A program made the position numbers and the translations under genes. From Combretum micranthum (taxonomy: Eukaryota > Streptophyta > Magnoliopsida > Myrtales > Combretaceae), in contig JAMXBD010001042.1 of assembly GCA_024138025.1 (NCBI GenBank), positions 434,001 through 498,000 of the forward strand: a stretch of 64,000 nt of DNA. The letters are read 5' to 3'. Positions within the stretch are counted from its first letter, which is position 1; every line of letters starts with the position of its first letter. The notes beneath the pieces were generated by a model. The model saw only the letters and a list, made by a program, of their open reading frames with translations, ran no database searches and had not been told where the DNA came from. This document shows, in pieces, positions 35,881-47,108 of the stretch.

Positions 35881-36946
35881 TGTATAATATAACTATATTT
35901 TATAAGTTATATATGATATAACTCTTCATGTGTAACATATGTTTTCTTTTAAACATAAAAAATCATATGCATGTATGTCTTATATGTTGTGTTTGATACG
36001 TAATTTAGAGTTATAGTAATATAGGGCATATTTGTATATGTTCAATCATGTATTTAATAAGTATGTTATAGTAACATATAAAATTTGTAAATGCTCTTGT
36101 GTGCTATCATAATATGTTAAATTTGCATATTTTTATGTTATAATAATATATTAAATTTCTAATTTTTCTGTTATGTTATAAAAGAATATATATTAAATGT
36201 TATAATAAGATGTAAAAGCTTTATGTGAAAAATTTGCATGGGATTTGTATTCTATATGTTATGTGTTATATTTGTATATGTATATCATCTAATTCCTTCT
36301 ATATATATCATCATATGTGTATATATATATGAAATGTTATATCAGAAATATATTTTATACATGTTATACGAACATACTATCGAGAGTCTCTCCATTCCAT
36401 GGACCATTTCACCATAATAGGGGGTATTTCCTCATTCTAGTAGGCATTTTCACACATATAGAAGGGATTTCCTCATTCCGTAGGCATTTTCACCACAGCA
36501 GGAGGGTTTTCCTTATTCTATAGGGCTTTTCATCGTTGTAAGGTGGGATTCCCCATTCTGTGGACCATTTCACCACAAGAGGAGGGATTTCCTCGTTCCA
36601 TGGGTATTTTCACCACAACAGGAGGTTTCCTTGTTCAGGGGCCTTTTCACTACTGTAGGGCTTAATTCCTCATTCTAGGTTTTTACCAAATTAAGGTGAG
36701 ACTCCCTATTCTAAGGACTATTTCACCAAAATAGAGGGGATTTTCTTGATCCAGGGGCTTTTTCACACCACAGGAGTTAATTCCTCATTCCATGAGGCAT
36801 TTCACTAAGGTGGGGGTTAATTCCTCATAATAGGGCTTTTCACCAAAAGTAAAATTTTTTATATAAATGAAACTTGTATAATATAACTATATTTTATAAG
36901 TTATATATGATATAACTCTTCATGTGTAATATATATTTTATTTTAA
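34605..36946. repeat. Right copy of the 2.34 kb direct repeat
   Basis: Colinear with 1-2356 and in the same orientation: LTR fragment, AT-rich block (35881-36384), 40-bp array (36385-36855) and AT tail. Differences are scattered point changes and a few short indels. The match ends at about 36946, after which this copy continues into further AT-rich repeat while copy 1 does not. Confidence 0.93.
36385..36855 (-). repeat. 40-bp satellite array, short block (second copy)
   Basis: About eleven units of 'ccatttcaccataatagggggtatttcctcattctagtagg', the counterpart of 1795-2268 unit for unit. A 68-residue open frame here is repeat translation. Confidence 0.85.
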
Positions 36947-37265
36947 AGATAAAAACTATATGCACGTATGTCTTATATGTTGTGTTTGATATGTAATTTA
37001 GAGTTATAGTAATATAGGGCATATTTGTATATGTCATACATGTATTTAATAGGTATGTAATATCAACATATAAGATTTGTAAATGCTCTAGTACGTTATA
37101 GTAATATGTTAAATTTGCATATTTTTATGTTATAACGCTAAATTAAATTTTTAAATTTTTAGCTATGTTATAAAGAATATATATTAAATGTTATAATAAG
37201 AGATGTAAAAGATTTATATAAAAAATTTGTATAGGATTTGTATTCTATATGTTATTTAACATACG
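36856..37265. repeat. AT-rich degenerate repeat block
   Basis: Continues the AT motif family and partly repeats 35881-36280 ('catatgcacgtatgtcttatatgttgtgtttgat'), so AT block plus array behaves as a larger repeating unit. A few decayed array-like units follow to about 37440. Confidence 0.7.
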
Positions 37266-39601
37266 AGCACTGTTGTGACCACAAACGGACTCAATTCTTT
37301 GTCATAAGGCTCATTTCACCATACTGAATTAATTATTATAATGTCCTTTTCATCACATTATCATTATTATTATTGTAATGGCTTTAATTCATTGGTGTAT
37401 CACAGGGCATTAATCCTCGGTAAAAAGCTAGTTTTGCAAGAAGGCACCATTTCCACCATGTCTTGACTCAATTGGGTTTCAAAGGCTCAAATCTATAATT
37501 TGATTGCTTAATTTTCAAATATATTTGTAAATAAAAATTTTCCAAATATTTACACATTTTGATAGAAGTTATGTATTTTAATGAGATATGTTAGTTAAGC
37601 TAAAGTGTCTTATTCAATTTGTTTTTTTTTTTTTTAACATTTGATAATAATGTGCACTTAAGTAAGATACGCTAATTAATTTATTTCTTCACACATCTTA
37701 TAAAATTATTTAATTTAACTCATTGTTGATAAATTATATAGTTTTTATTTTTTTGGTAAATGATGAAATATGTTTCTAAATGCATGTTAGAAAATTATTA
37801 TTCAATGTTGAACTTTATAGCGGTTAAAAAAAAAACTATTCTAAAACATTGAGCGTCAATGCATTTCATTCATATTTGTTTATTGATATTTGGTGATAAT
37901 AGTGCATTTGAAAGACATATGCCAATTAATTTTATTTTTCCACTAATTTTAAATAGTTGTATAATTTAATTAGAAATTAAACGCTTCAATTAGATATGTT
38001 GATAATTTATTATTTTCCAAAAGTCTTTATAAATACATAATATATAATCATTTTTCTTCAAATCGATTATATCATTTGATTTAATTATTTTAACACTGAA
38101 TAATTTTTTAAAAATAAAATTGGCCATTAAAACTCTACATAAGCTTAATTCATTATATAAATCTTAGTTGTTTTTTTTTTTTTTTTGGTAGGACATTATA
38201 TTTGTTTGCTGCTTTCCAGGCATCATTACATTTCTTATCACATGAAAATTCTTTTGCAATCCTTTTTTATTGGACAGCCATTCAACTCATACAACACTTT
38301 CGCACAGGACATTTAAATTGAAATGGTCATGATGACTTTCATTGACCGGCTATTACCGGTCATTATTTAACGAGATCGGTCCCGTCGAAAACACTGTCGG
38401 GACCGAAGAAAAATCCATCCTTTTTACATACTTATCACGGAAGATCATAAGTCTCTTTAAATAAAGAAGGTCAGCTCATTCGATTAAAAAATGTCAAAAC
38501 AAAGTAAAATGAAAATTAAAAAAAGAAAGACATTTTAAAACTGGGGGGCATGCAAATAAATGTATTTATTGGATTTTTCTTCAAATAAAAGACCTTATCC
38601 TTATTGTTGTCCAGATTCTCATCTCAAGAATAAGATGGAAAAGGAAAATCTCCTCTCTCTTTCTAGCTTTGCCGTCTGCCTCCCTTTTACCATAGTTAGT
38701 CATTATGCCTCCTTTTTTCCATGGAGACGTTGCCGGCGTGTTCATCAACATGCACAATGGCAAGATGATTGTGCATGTTCAATTATGTGAGATCTTTAAC
38801 AAACTCTACATTACTTCATCACGGATTGGAAATTGGTAGGCCTCTAACCTAAAATTCTTTGCTATGTGTTTAAGGAGATTAAAAGTAAGGAAACCAGTAA
38901 CCACAAAGATATCGCTAAGGAATGTCAATTTTATGCTAGAAGGGGTTGATTTTCTTTATGATTTGTTTTAAGGTTAGTTATAATCTCAACTTTATCTGCC
39001 TTTAGATTTTCATTTTTTTATTAAGATTAGATATCTTCCTCACTTAAGGATAATAAAGGATAAGGATACAATTATGTATTAATTGAAAACTTGATGTGAA
39101 AGTTAGGAGTTTACCCAACTACTCAATTGATTTACGGGAAAAAATACTAAGTTTTCGGATGACAAAAACATGTTAAAGAAGGATTTGACCAAGTTTGGAA
39201 GAAAGATTTTTGATTCAATTCAACCAAGTTTAAAGTGGCTGACCATATTTGGTATAAGTTCGACTAAATTTTGAGCAGAAACTTGTTAGATTCATCCAAG
39301 GTTGGCAAACTGAATCTTAGAAATGGTCGATGGTATTACTAACATGGCCAATCTTTCTTAAAGTTTGTTTGGCTTGGCAGTTCTCCAAATGTACATTTAA
39401 AGAATGATGCTAATTTTTCTCATATTTGGCTAGTATTCACTAACAATTATTGACTGCTGCTTTTATCTTTTGACATTGCTTGCTACAATAATATTTAATA
39501 TTTCTAAAACTTTTATTGTAACAAGTGTTGAAGAAAAATTTCTAGAAAGTATTATCATGAAATAAATAGAAATTGATGATAAACTTGATTGGATTTTCTA
39601 C
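37266..39601. other. No gene seen; two short perfect inverted repeats
   Basis: AT-rich DNA with T-runs (about 37621-37635, 38170-38186). At 38343-38362 is TGACCGG-ctatta-CCGGTCA, and at 38377-38405 CGGTCCCG and CGGGACCG separated by 13 bases. No LRR-coding sequence is found here, although it lies immediately downstream (minus strand) of the TIR-NBS pseudogene. An open frame at 38560-38790 has no recognisable domain. Confidence 0.5.
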
Positions 39602-40702
39602 TTGTTGAATCATCTCTGAATACATGAGACACCCTGCAGACATCACAATCAGCTGCGTCGGTCGGGTTGGGAAGGACGCTTATTGTGAACAATATCCCTA
39701 CACATTTGTTGATACAAATCATGCACGTGCAACCTGCCATTAGAGATGTCCACTAGACATCTCTCTCTCAAGATTTCAATGCTATAAGTTGGGTTGAATT
39801 CACCACGGCAGTTTAGTTCATGCTCAACTTGGCCTCTCTCCCAACCATTGAAGAAGCATGCGATAAGTAAGAAGACCTCCTTTTCTGTTTTGTTTAATTC
39901 GTTATAACTAACAAGGAGTTTGGTGGAAATTTCTTCATCAAGAATCACACTAAGCGTACTCAGCTTGCTATCCCATAATTGGATGTCGTTGCGTCCTATT
40001 AGGGAGGATCCAAGAACTTTGAGTGCGAATGGATGTCCTTTAGCATAGTGAACAAACATTTTAGAGTGCTCAACATACCTTTGTGGTGGATTCACACTCC
40101 CAAATGTGACCTGACAGAATAGCTCTAATGCCTCCTTATCATTCAGAGGACCAACAACATAGGTTTTATCCACTTGATGTGCATTTAGCACATGTTTGTT
40201 TCTCGTTGTGATGATGATTTTACTCCCTGGTGCAAACCAATCAGGTCTTCCAGCTAATGCTTCTAGTTGCTCCAACTTACTCACATCGTCGAGGACAATG
40301 AGTACTTTTATTTTTCTCAGCCTCCTCTGTATTAGATTCATTCCTTGCTGTTCAGTATCTACAGAAACCTGTTCTTCCCTCAACAGCTTTGAGAGAAGCT
40401 TTGCCTGCAGAGAAACGATTCCATCTTTTTCAGAGGCAACTCTGATGCCTGAAAGAAACATTGTAGCATCAAACTGCTTGCATATCTTGTCATGCACTAA
40501 TATAGCAAGAGTTGTCTTGCCGATCCCACTCATCCCACATATTCCCAAATAACATAGATCCTGTGAATTCAAATACTTGATCACCTCATTGACATGAGGG
40601 CTCATTCCAACTAGTTTCATGGAATCCCTGATTCTTTCAGTAGAAGGATTCAAATTTTCATACAAATGTTTGATGATTTCAGCTATGACTACTGTCTCAT
40701 GC
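39602..40702 (-). pseudogene. TNL exon 2: NB-ARC domain, near intact
   Basis: NB-ARC is the ATP-binding switch of plant intracellular immune receptors. The exon starts after a canonical acceptor (gcag, 40704-40703) and is open from there to 39649. Motifs numbered from the Met at 40665: P-loop GMSGIGKTT (44-52), kinase-2 VLIVLDDV (121-128), RNBS-B GSKIIITTR (147-155), GLPL-type GHPFALKVLG (210-219), RNBS-D LIACFFNGW (267-275) and VHD at 314-316 in place of MHD. The frame then stops at 39649-39651; a shifted frame continues 'DVCRVSHVFRDDST' to a donor-like acaa|gt at 39601-39600. That gives the usual exon length of about 1.1 kb. The late frameshift and the absence of downstream LRR exons argue for a pseudogene or a truncated TIR-NBS gene. 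Confidence 0.9.
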
Positions 40703-41694
40703 CTGCACCATATAAAGAAACAATTTTAACAGTAGCAAGCATAGCTTTATATAAATTTTCATGGAATAAGGAAGTAGTCCATTTCTACGTATGACTTACA
40801 ATCTTACTATAAACTTTGTTGTGATAAGGGTGAACAGGAGGCAAGTGGGAGAGGTATCCTATTCTGTAAGACAAATGAAAAGGGAAATACAAGGGGAATG
40901 GGGGAGATTTTCCTATATCTGTTGAATATATATATATATATATATAATAACCGATATGTGAGGATAGCATGTATATAATGTACGATTATTCTATACATTT
41001 GTCTCCTATAGTAATTTGCCCGTCTCCTAAATAGTGAGCTCTACTTGAATCTTTCTTTACATTATAAATAATAAAATAATATTTTAGTTTGCTATTTATT
41101 TATTAATAGTAATCATATTGTCAACAATACATATGTTTTAATAATTCCTTTTGCAAAAAGGATTAATAAATAATAGTGATGATTTGACTTAATTTATTAA
41201 CATTTTCTGACAATTGATATAATAAAGATGATTATTGAATATTGTATGACTGATCATGTGATCAATGTATCATGTTACTTTTTTACTCTACTTGCAATTT
41301 TTTGCTCAAATATTTTTGTGTTTAATTTTTGTTTATAACAAGACTTAAGCAAGTTTTACATATTAATTATTTTTATTTATCAATTGATAGTTAAATTTTA
41401 ATATATATATATCATAATAAAAAGGTAAAAGTTTGGTTTTTTAGTACGTTATTACAGTGCGTTGATTCATCATAAAGGCAAGTTACAATAACTAAAGAAG
41501 AAATTATGAGCAGCAATATTTGAGATAATGAATAAATGTGTATATATATATAATTTTTGAACCATTTCTATAAAAAAAGTATAAATATAAATTTAAAAAC
41601 AATCATAAGTAGATAGCCTCGTAAGTCTCATGATTCAGTGTCCTTGTATAAATAATGTGCATTAAATGGAAAATAATCATTAAATTATTTTTAC
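40703..41694 (-). other. Intron 1 of the TIR-NBS pseudogene
   Basis: The donor is cag|GTAAAA (GT at 41694-41693) and the acceptor is tgcag (AG at 40704-40703). The split codon AG|G keeps the frame from '..WEVGNR' into 'HETVVIAEIIKHLYENL', exactly where TNL genes separate TIR and NB-ARC. It is 992 bp, AT-rich, with a (TA)n run at about 40926-40946. Two short minus-strand open frames at its left end are incidental. Confidence 0.8.
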
Positions 41695-42258
41695 CTGTTT
41701 CCTACTTCCCATCCGGAGTTATTTGCTGCATTTTTCATGGCATTCCTCCACTTGATGACTTTGTGCTTTGTATTGACATTCTTCTCATGCCTTTCAAAAC
41801 TTGCCTGAAAGCTTCCTGTTTGGGCACGCACCTCACATGCTTTCACTCCATAGAAAACAGGCAGTGGAGTTGTTGATGGGCATTCCATGATCTTGGCAAG
41901 TTCATCCAAGCACCATACTGAATGAGCATAGTCTTTCGAGAAGACGATGATCGAAAATCTTGAATTTTCGATTGCATTGAACAGATTTTCCTGTATGCTT
42001 TTCCCTTTTCCCAATCTGTCATCATCTCTGAAAGTGAGGATTCCTTTTGCAGCAAAGACCTGTGCAAGTGGTCCGTGAAGTTCATGCGAGTCTCACCCGG
42101 AAGGAAATGAAAGCGTCGTATTCCCACGAACAAGCATTTTGGCCAGAGGTGGAAATGAAAATGGATGCTTTCTGTCGCTGTATATTTGCTGCTGGAAGTT
42201 CAGGCTTGTGTTCCACTTTCCTTGTAGGAGAAACCCACTTTTGACAATAAATAATCAT
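41695..42258 (-). pseudogene. TNL exon 1: TIR domain broken by small indels
   Basis: TIR domains of plant immune receptors are NAD-cleaving signalling modules. From ATG 42258 a frame of about 55 residues leads into 'WEYDAFISFR'. A deletion at about 42093-42099 shifts the frame to 'GETRMNFTDHLHRSLLQK', and a second shift at about 42040-42050 leads to 'GILTFRDDDRLGKGKSI', 'AIENSRFSIIVFSKDYA', 'SVWCLDELAKIMEC' and 'VFYGV'. The catalytic-glutamate context 'CLDELAKI' remains. The two shifts make the domain untranslatable as one piece. The start is uncertain because TNL N-termini vary. Confidence 0.88.
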
Positions 42259-42499
42259 TTTCAGACTTCAGAATTAGAACTAATAAAAATTTGCTAATAA
42301 TCTTGTAGTCTAGTCATATTATCTGATTTCTAAAGTGAGGAATGAGATTAAATGCCCTTTCCAAATGTAATGGAAAAAAAAAAAAACTAATAAAAGTTCA
42401 TTTTACATTTGTTTTGACTCCATGACGCCACCACTTTAAAAGTTATCCATTGGCCAAACAGACGAATCAATTTTCATAATTTCATTTCAGAATATTACA

Positions 42500-44240
42500 C
42501 TGATATATATATATATATATATTCCTTTCGGATTCTACGAAGAAAAGCAAATTCATAAAAGGAATCGTTGACGATGCATACCTCCATGCCCAGTTCATCC
42601 CATCAATCAGATTAAAATAAAACTAAACATAGATAAATTGAAAAAGAAAAACAGATTGTTAATCCATATTTTAGGAAATAAAAACAGCCCAATTCAAGAA
42701 TCATTGAGACTTCGACTATACAAATGTAAATACAAAGATTAAAAATTGGGTGCCAAAGGCCCAAAGTACTTAGCGGAGTTGGGTTTTTTTTTTTTTTTTC
42801 GAAAATGGAAAAATATATATATGTCAGTAAATTTTAAAGATCAAAATATAAATAATATAACAATAAATATAGTTGAGCTATTAGGTGGCTGTTGTTTTTT
42901 TTTTTTTTCCTTTCCAAAGATGATGTCCAGGGTACGGATTTCATAGTCATAAGTGCCATTTATAATATCTTTTTACTTTTTTTTTTTAACAATAGCTAAC
43001 CTCACAAAATTCATCGAGTACAACATTATATTTAACCAAATAAACTCTCTTCAACTATTTTTTTTATTTAATATTATTCCATAAATAAATTACATTACTC
43101 ATTACCAAAATGTTTCAGTTTTATTACGTAAAGTATTAAAACAATACCAATTATGATTTGATTTAGTAATATATATATTTTTACAATTAATGATATGAAA
43201 TCGTATATGGATTACTGAACGATTTATCACTTTAATAATTTATATTCAAAATGATATATTTCTTTTTAATGTTGCTAACGAAACAGACTAGCAAATTTAC
43301 TATGAAAAGAAATGGTCATGTTAATTTGCTTTTTTGGTCTATTTGCAATTTTTTTGCCTAAATACTTTTTTTTTGCTGATATATATATATATATATTCGT
43401 TTAAAACAAAAATTTTATGTAATAATTCTAATATTTATGAATTATTCGCCTACGAAGTACATTAATACCTTATTCATGTCTTAAAAAAAAATCTTCTGTT
43501 TTTTCAAGTTTATAAGATTTCATAAGTACAATAATTAATAAAATTGTTTGATACGTAAGATCTAATATAATCATAATAATAAATTGATATTACTCTATAC
43601 ATGTTTTTGGATTCTGCATAGAAGGAACGCGAATTCATAAAAGTAATTGTTAACAAATCATAATTCTATCCCTAGTTCATTCCATCAATCAATCAAATAA
43701 AAAATAAAACCAAAATCCAGAAAATGAACAAAGAAATAAGATTAAAAAAAAAAAAACAGATTGCCAATTCATATGGTCAGGAGGAAAAAACGGCCCAATT
43801 CAGGAAATATTGGAACTTCGACCATACAAAATGGTAAATGTAAAAGATTAAATATGGTCGAGCTGTTAGGTGATTATTTTTTCAAAGATGTGGTTTTGGG
43901 TACAATTCTCCTAATTGCTAGTTTACATGATCTTTTTTTTTTTTTCCTTTTTCTTCAAACTTTATTTTGAACATCATTAAATTTATTCATTAGAATATTA
44001 TTTTAACTAAATAAATTCTCAAATTCTCCCGAATCACTATTTTTGTTATTAATAGTATTAGTGATTAACACCAATTATATGATTTGGTTTAGTAAACAAT
44101 TCTTGTAATGAAAAAATATATAGATTATTGAACAATTTGTTACTCAATAATTTATAATGAAACAAGCTTGCAACGTTATCATGAAAAGAAAACAACTCGA
44201 TGATACAAAAATAATATTAACTGCACTCTGGTGGACTGCA
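42500..44240. repeat. Diverged local duplication upstream of the TNL pseudogene
   Basis: 42520-43430 and 43600-44200 share a colinear series of blocks: 'ggattctacgaagaaaagcaaattcataaaag', 'cccagttcatcccatcaatcag', 'acagattg..aatccatat', 'cggcccaattca', 'gagctattaggtg' and the T-runs after it, and an 'aatgaaacaagcttgcaa'-like block. The copies differ by many indels. No coding sequence; (TA)n and poly-T tracts abound. The stretch 42259-42500 holds nothing recognisable. Confidence 0.7.
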
Positions 44241-44430
44241 CCATCTTGGATCCTAAAAGATTAAGATAATTTATAGTGGATGTTGCATCTTTAAGTCCAA
44301 TCCAGCTACTGTATCTATCCTTTATCCCTCTTTCTACACTGAGCTAACAAAGATTAAATAACCAGCTCGTGAAGACAGAGATAGTGAACTAATATAATAT
44401 TGTAATTTGAAATGATACCTGGAGCATCCT

Positions 44431-44496
44431 CTTGACCTCTGGACACCATCTCCTCAGCAATTTGCATGCAGTACATGATGATGATAGTGTTTTCAT
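44431..44496 (-). pseudogene. Very short LOB-domain-like start (tentative)
   Basis: From ATG 44496 on the minus strand the frame begins MKTLSSSCTACKLLRRWCPE, resembling the first half of a LOB-domain zinc motif (C-x2-C-x6-C-x3-C). The fourth cysteine is replaced by lysine. The similarity ends after about 20 residues, followed by a donor-like ccag|gtatca. A TATA box lies about 283 bp upstream. No further exon was found. It may be a broken LBD gene fragment or a coincidence. Confidence 0.3.
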
Positions 44497-44615
44497 TTTT
44501 TTTTTCTTCTTTTGCAGTAATATATATTTTGAAAAAAAAGGCGAAGATAGCTTCGTTTGTTGCTTCAGAAGAGGGCGAGGTGGATTATATTATTTGGTTT
44601 TGGTGGGGGGGAGAA

Positions 44616-44780
44616 GGTGCGTATGGTGGTGCAATGCAGCTGCAATACAATAAAAAATGGACTTTGAATGGAGGAGGGGGGGTGGGTAGGGTTTTATGGT
44701 GCCTATGGTGGTGCAACGCAGATGCAATAGAATAAAAACTTGGACGGGTTTGGCAAAACGGCAAGAATGGCGACGACATA
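44616..44780. repeat. 82-bp tandem duplication
   Basis: 'ggtgcgtatggtggtgcaatgcagctgcaat...' at 44616 and 'ggtgcctatggtggtgcaacgcagatgcaat...' at 44698 are two copies offset by 82 bp, with G-rich stretches between. They would fall in the leader of the LOB-like frame on the minus strand. The TATA box is excluded from the duplication. Confidence 0.8.
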
Positions 44781-44786
44781 TTTATA
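44779..44786 (-). promoter_or_regulatory. TATA box candidate
   Basis: Minus strand TATAAATA within 'acagtataaatatgtcg'. It stands out as a plausible promoter because a pyrimidine-rich leader and an ATG (44496) follow on the same strand. Confidence 0.35.
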
Positions 44787-44799
44787 CTGTAAGTAAGTG

Positions 44800-46023
44800 A
44801 AGAAAATTTTATGGCTCAATTTTTAATAGGATTGGTCCCTAAAATGGGAAAAAAGAAAAGAAAAAAAAAAGAAAAGGTGTGGTCCCATAATTAATTTTTT
44901 CTTTTTTTGCTATTATATGATGAAAGGAGATTTGGAAAAGTTTATCTAGACTAGAAGATTATTGACATCCCATTATTAAAAACCCATATTCCATAAACAA
45001 CTATAATTGGATTATTGAAATATACTTATCACAATAATTTATATAATTATTTCAATGATCATTTGATATCTCAGATGTCTTGCCAACAAAAAACATAAAA
45101 GTTCCTAGCGAGTAAACTATATTTTAAATTTTAACAAATTCATAATTCTTGACTTTGTATTAATGATATATATGTTACATGTATAACTATTTGTTTTATT
45201 GGTTGCAAAAATCAACCATTATAATAAAACTGCATTTACGAATTTTCCACACCTTGTTTTAATTAGTACATTTACGTATTTGATACTCCATACGTTTTTT
45301 TTTCCTTAATATGGTCAAATTGGTTGTCTTATATATATATATATATTATCTGTTTTTGATTTATTTGATTTGTTTATAAATAAAATATTAGTTTTTCATC
45401 TATATCTATTTTTTAATAAATAATTTATTTAAAACGATAAAAATAAAATATCAAAATAACCTAAAAATAATGAACCCAACAGAACTACAATCTCTTCCTG
45501 TGATGCTGGAAACTGTATGCCGACATGGCGACATTACATGCATTAGTGACAATTTAGGGACGGACGCAAACTTAAAAGATGGGGAGCCAAAATCAATATA
45601 ATCCAAATCACAATTTGTATATCATTATATAAAGGGAAAAAAATAATACCATTTCAAAATGCCAAATTTAAAGGGAAGAAATTACGAAAGATTCTTTTGT
45701 ACAAATGAATGGTAAATAATATTTATAATTTATTGCTTTTTTAGAAAAAAAAAAAGAAGAAGTAAAGAATAAATCAATATAAATTTTTTTTACAACAAAT
45801 TAGGTAGAATAAATTATGGATATCTCTAAAATAGGCTGTAGGTATAATAACTTCTAAATTATAAACAAGATTGGAATAAATGCAAATATATATATTTTTA
45901 TTTAACTTGGCTAATTACAATCTATTGCAATTTTTAGCAGGAAGAATCAATTTAAGTCAATTTTATTGTGAGATGGATGTTCATATTATTCAACCACATC
46001 AATCTTAACTTTTCGACGGATTA
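44800..46023. other. No gene seen; AT-rich MITE-like piece
   Basis: AT-rich DNA. 45340-45490 ('gtttttgatttatttgatttg...catctatatctattttttaataaataattt') matches the interior of the MITE at 55440-55668 but has no clear ends. A (TA)n run is at about 45332-45346. Confidence 0.45.
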
Positions 46024-46893
46024 TATAGTTGATTAATTGTTAAAATAAATATAATAATTAGAACATTTATTGTTTTAATAGTTCGATCATAGATGGGATT
46101 GATCTCATCAAAATTAATGACGTTACTATAGAATTTTCCTAACTTTAATTTGATAATATAAATTTATATATTTTTCTTTTTATAAGTTAAAAGAGAAATT
46201 TACGCTTCTTGCTTTCCTAGTTATTAATGATGGATCATGTGTGCGGGTAGATGAAGCCAGTTTTTTGAAGATAATCACTTGGTCCGTGGGCCCAGAACAA
46301 CAGCCAGGGCTGTTGACAGATAAAAACACAGCTGAAATGACGAAGCTAATCACTTGGTCCGTGGGCCCAGAACAACAGGCAGGGCTGTTGACAGATAAAA
46401 ACACTGCTGAAATGACGAGAAAACGTACAGTTTCAACACGCCCAAACCGTTGGCCGTTAAACTTTCCCCCGTAAAACATGCCAAAACCCAATCAGTCTTC
46501 GAACGACCTCGACCCTTGTGCACGCTTTCACCTGTCACCATATCAACATATCCATTAGGTGGAATTCAATCTCTATATTGTACATTATAGGTTATACTTA
46601 TATAATTAAATATACTATACCAAAAATATTAATTATTGATGTTATGGTATATGTTAAAATACACCATGTATTTATTTTATAAAGCATTTATGCAAAAGAA
46701 AAAAAAAAGAAAAGAAAAAAAGGCATTATTGTTGATTATATATATCATTGTTTCTATGCCCATCACATTTTGATTTTTAATTCGAATTTGCATGATAGTC
46801 ATATATTTGCTACAGCGTGAAATACTTTATTTTTATATTCTTATTTTTTTATTTTAAATTCCATCAATACTCTACATAAATATACTATATATA
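46024..46893. repeat. 0.9 kb repeat, copy A
   Basis: 46024-46272 and 46498-46893 match 48225-48475 and 48785-49183 in the same order and orientation. The middle differs: this copy has a GC-richer core with a 75-bp tandem duplication. The arms are AT-rich and non-coding. Confidence 0.88.
46273..46422. repeat. 75-bp tandem duplication with paired GTGGGCCC sites
   Basis: 'aatcacttggtccgtgggcccagaacaacag...' occurs at 46273 and again at 46348, nearly identical. Each unit carries GTGGGCCC/TGGGCCCA, resembling TCP-factor/site-II promoter motifs, and the imperfect palindrome 'cagggctgttg'. Because 75 is a multiple of three, open frames on both strands pass through (for example 46241-46474 plus), but no protein family is recognised. 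Confidence 0.85.
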
Positions 46894-47076
46894 GGGACGG
46901 GTCTTGGAGTGCCGGCCCTGAAATCTTGGAAATTTTTTTTTTAATTTTTGCAGTTTTCAAAACCATAGGAAAATAAATTATGATAAATAGCAATATTAAT
47001 ATAAAAGTTTAGTGGTTAAGTATTTGTAACCCATGAGTATCTTTTTACCCTTTCATCTATTACGCTGGCTTATCTT

Positions 47077-47108
<32 letters not shown>

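Noticed and set aside
40196..40552. 118-residue plus-strand frame
   Set aside because: Antisense of the NB-ARC exon, whose sense motifs are unmistakable.
45540..45600. 'ggacggacgcaaac...ggggagccaaaat' as a transposon end
   Set aside because: Resembles plant repeat ends in style, but no partner terminus or target duplication was found.
46180..46541. Frames on both strands with an internal 25-residue duplication
   Set aside because: The 75-bp duplication is a multiple of three, which keeps any frame open; no homology, and the twin repeat lacks the region.
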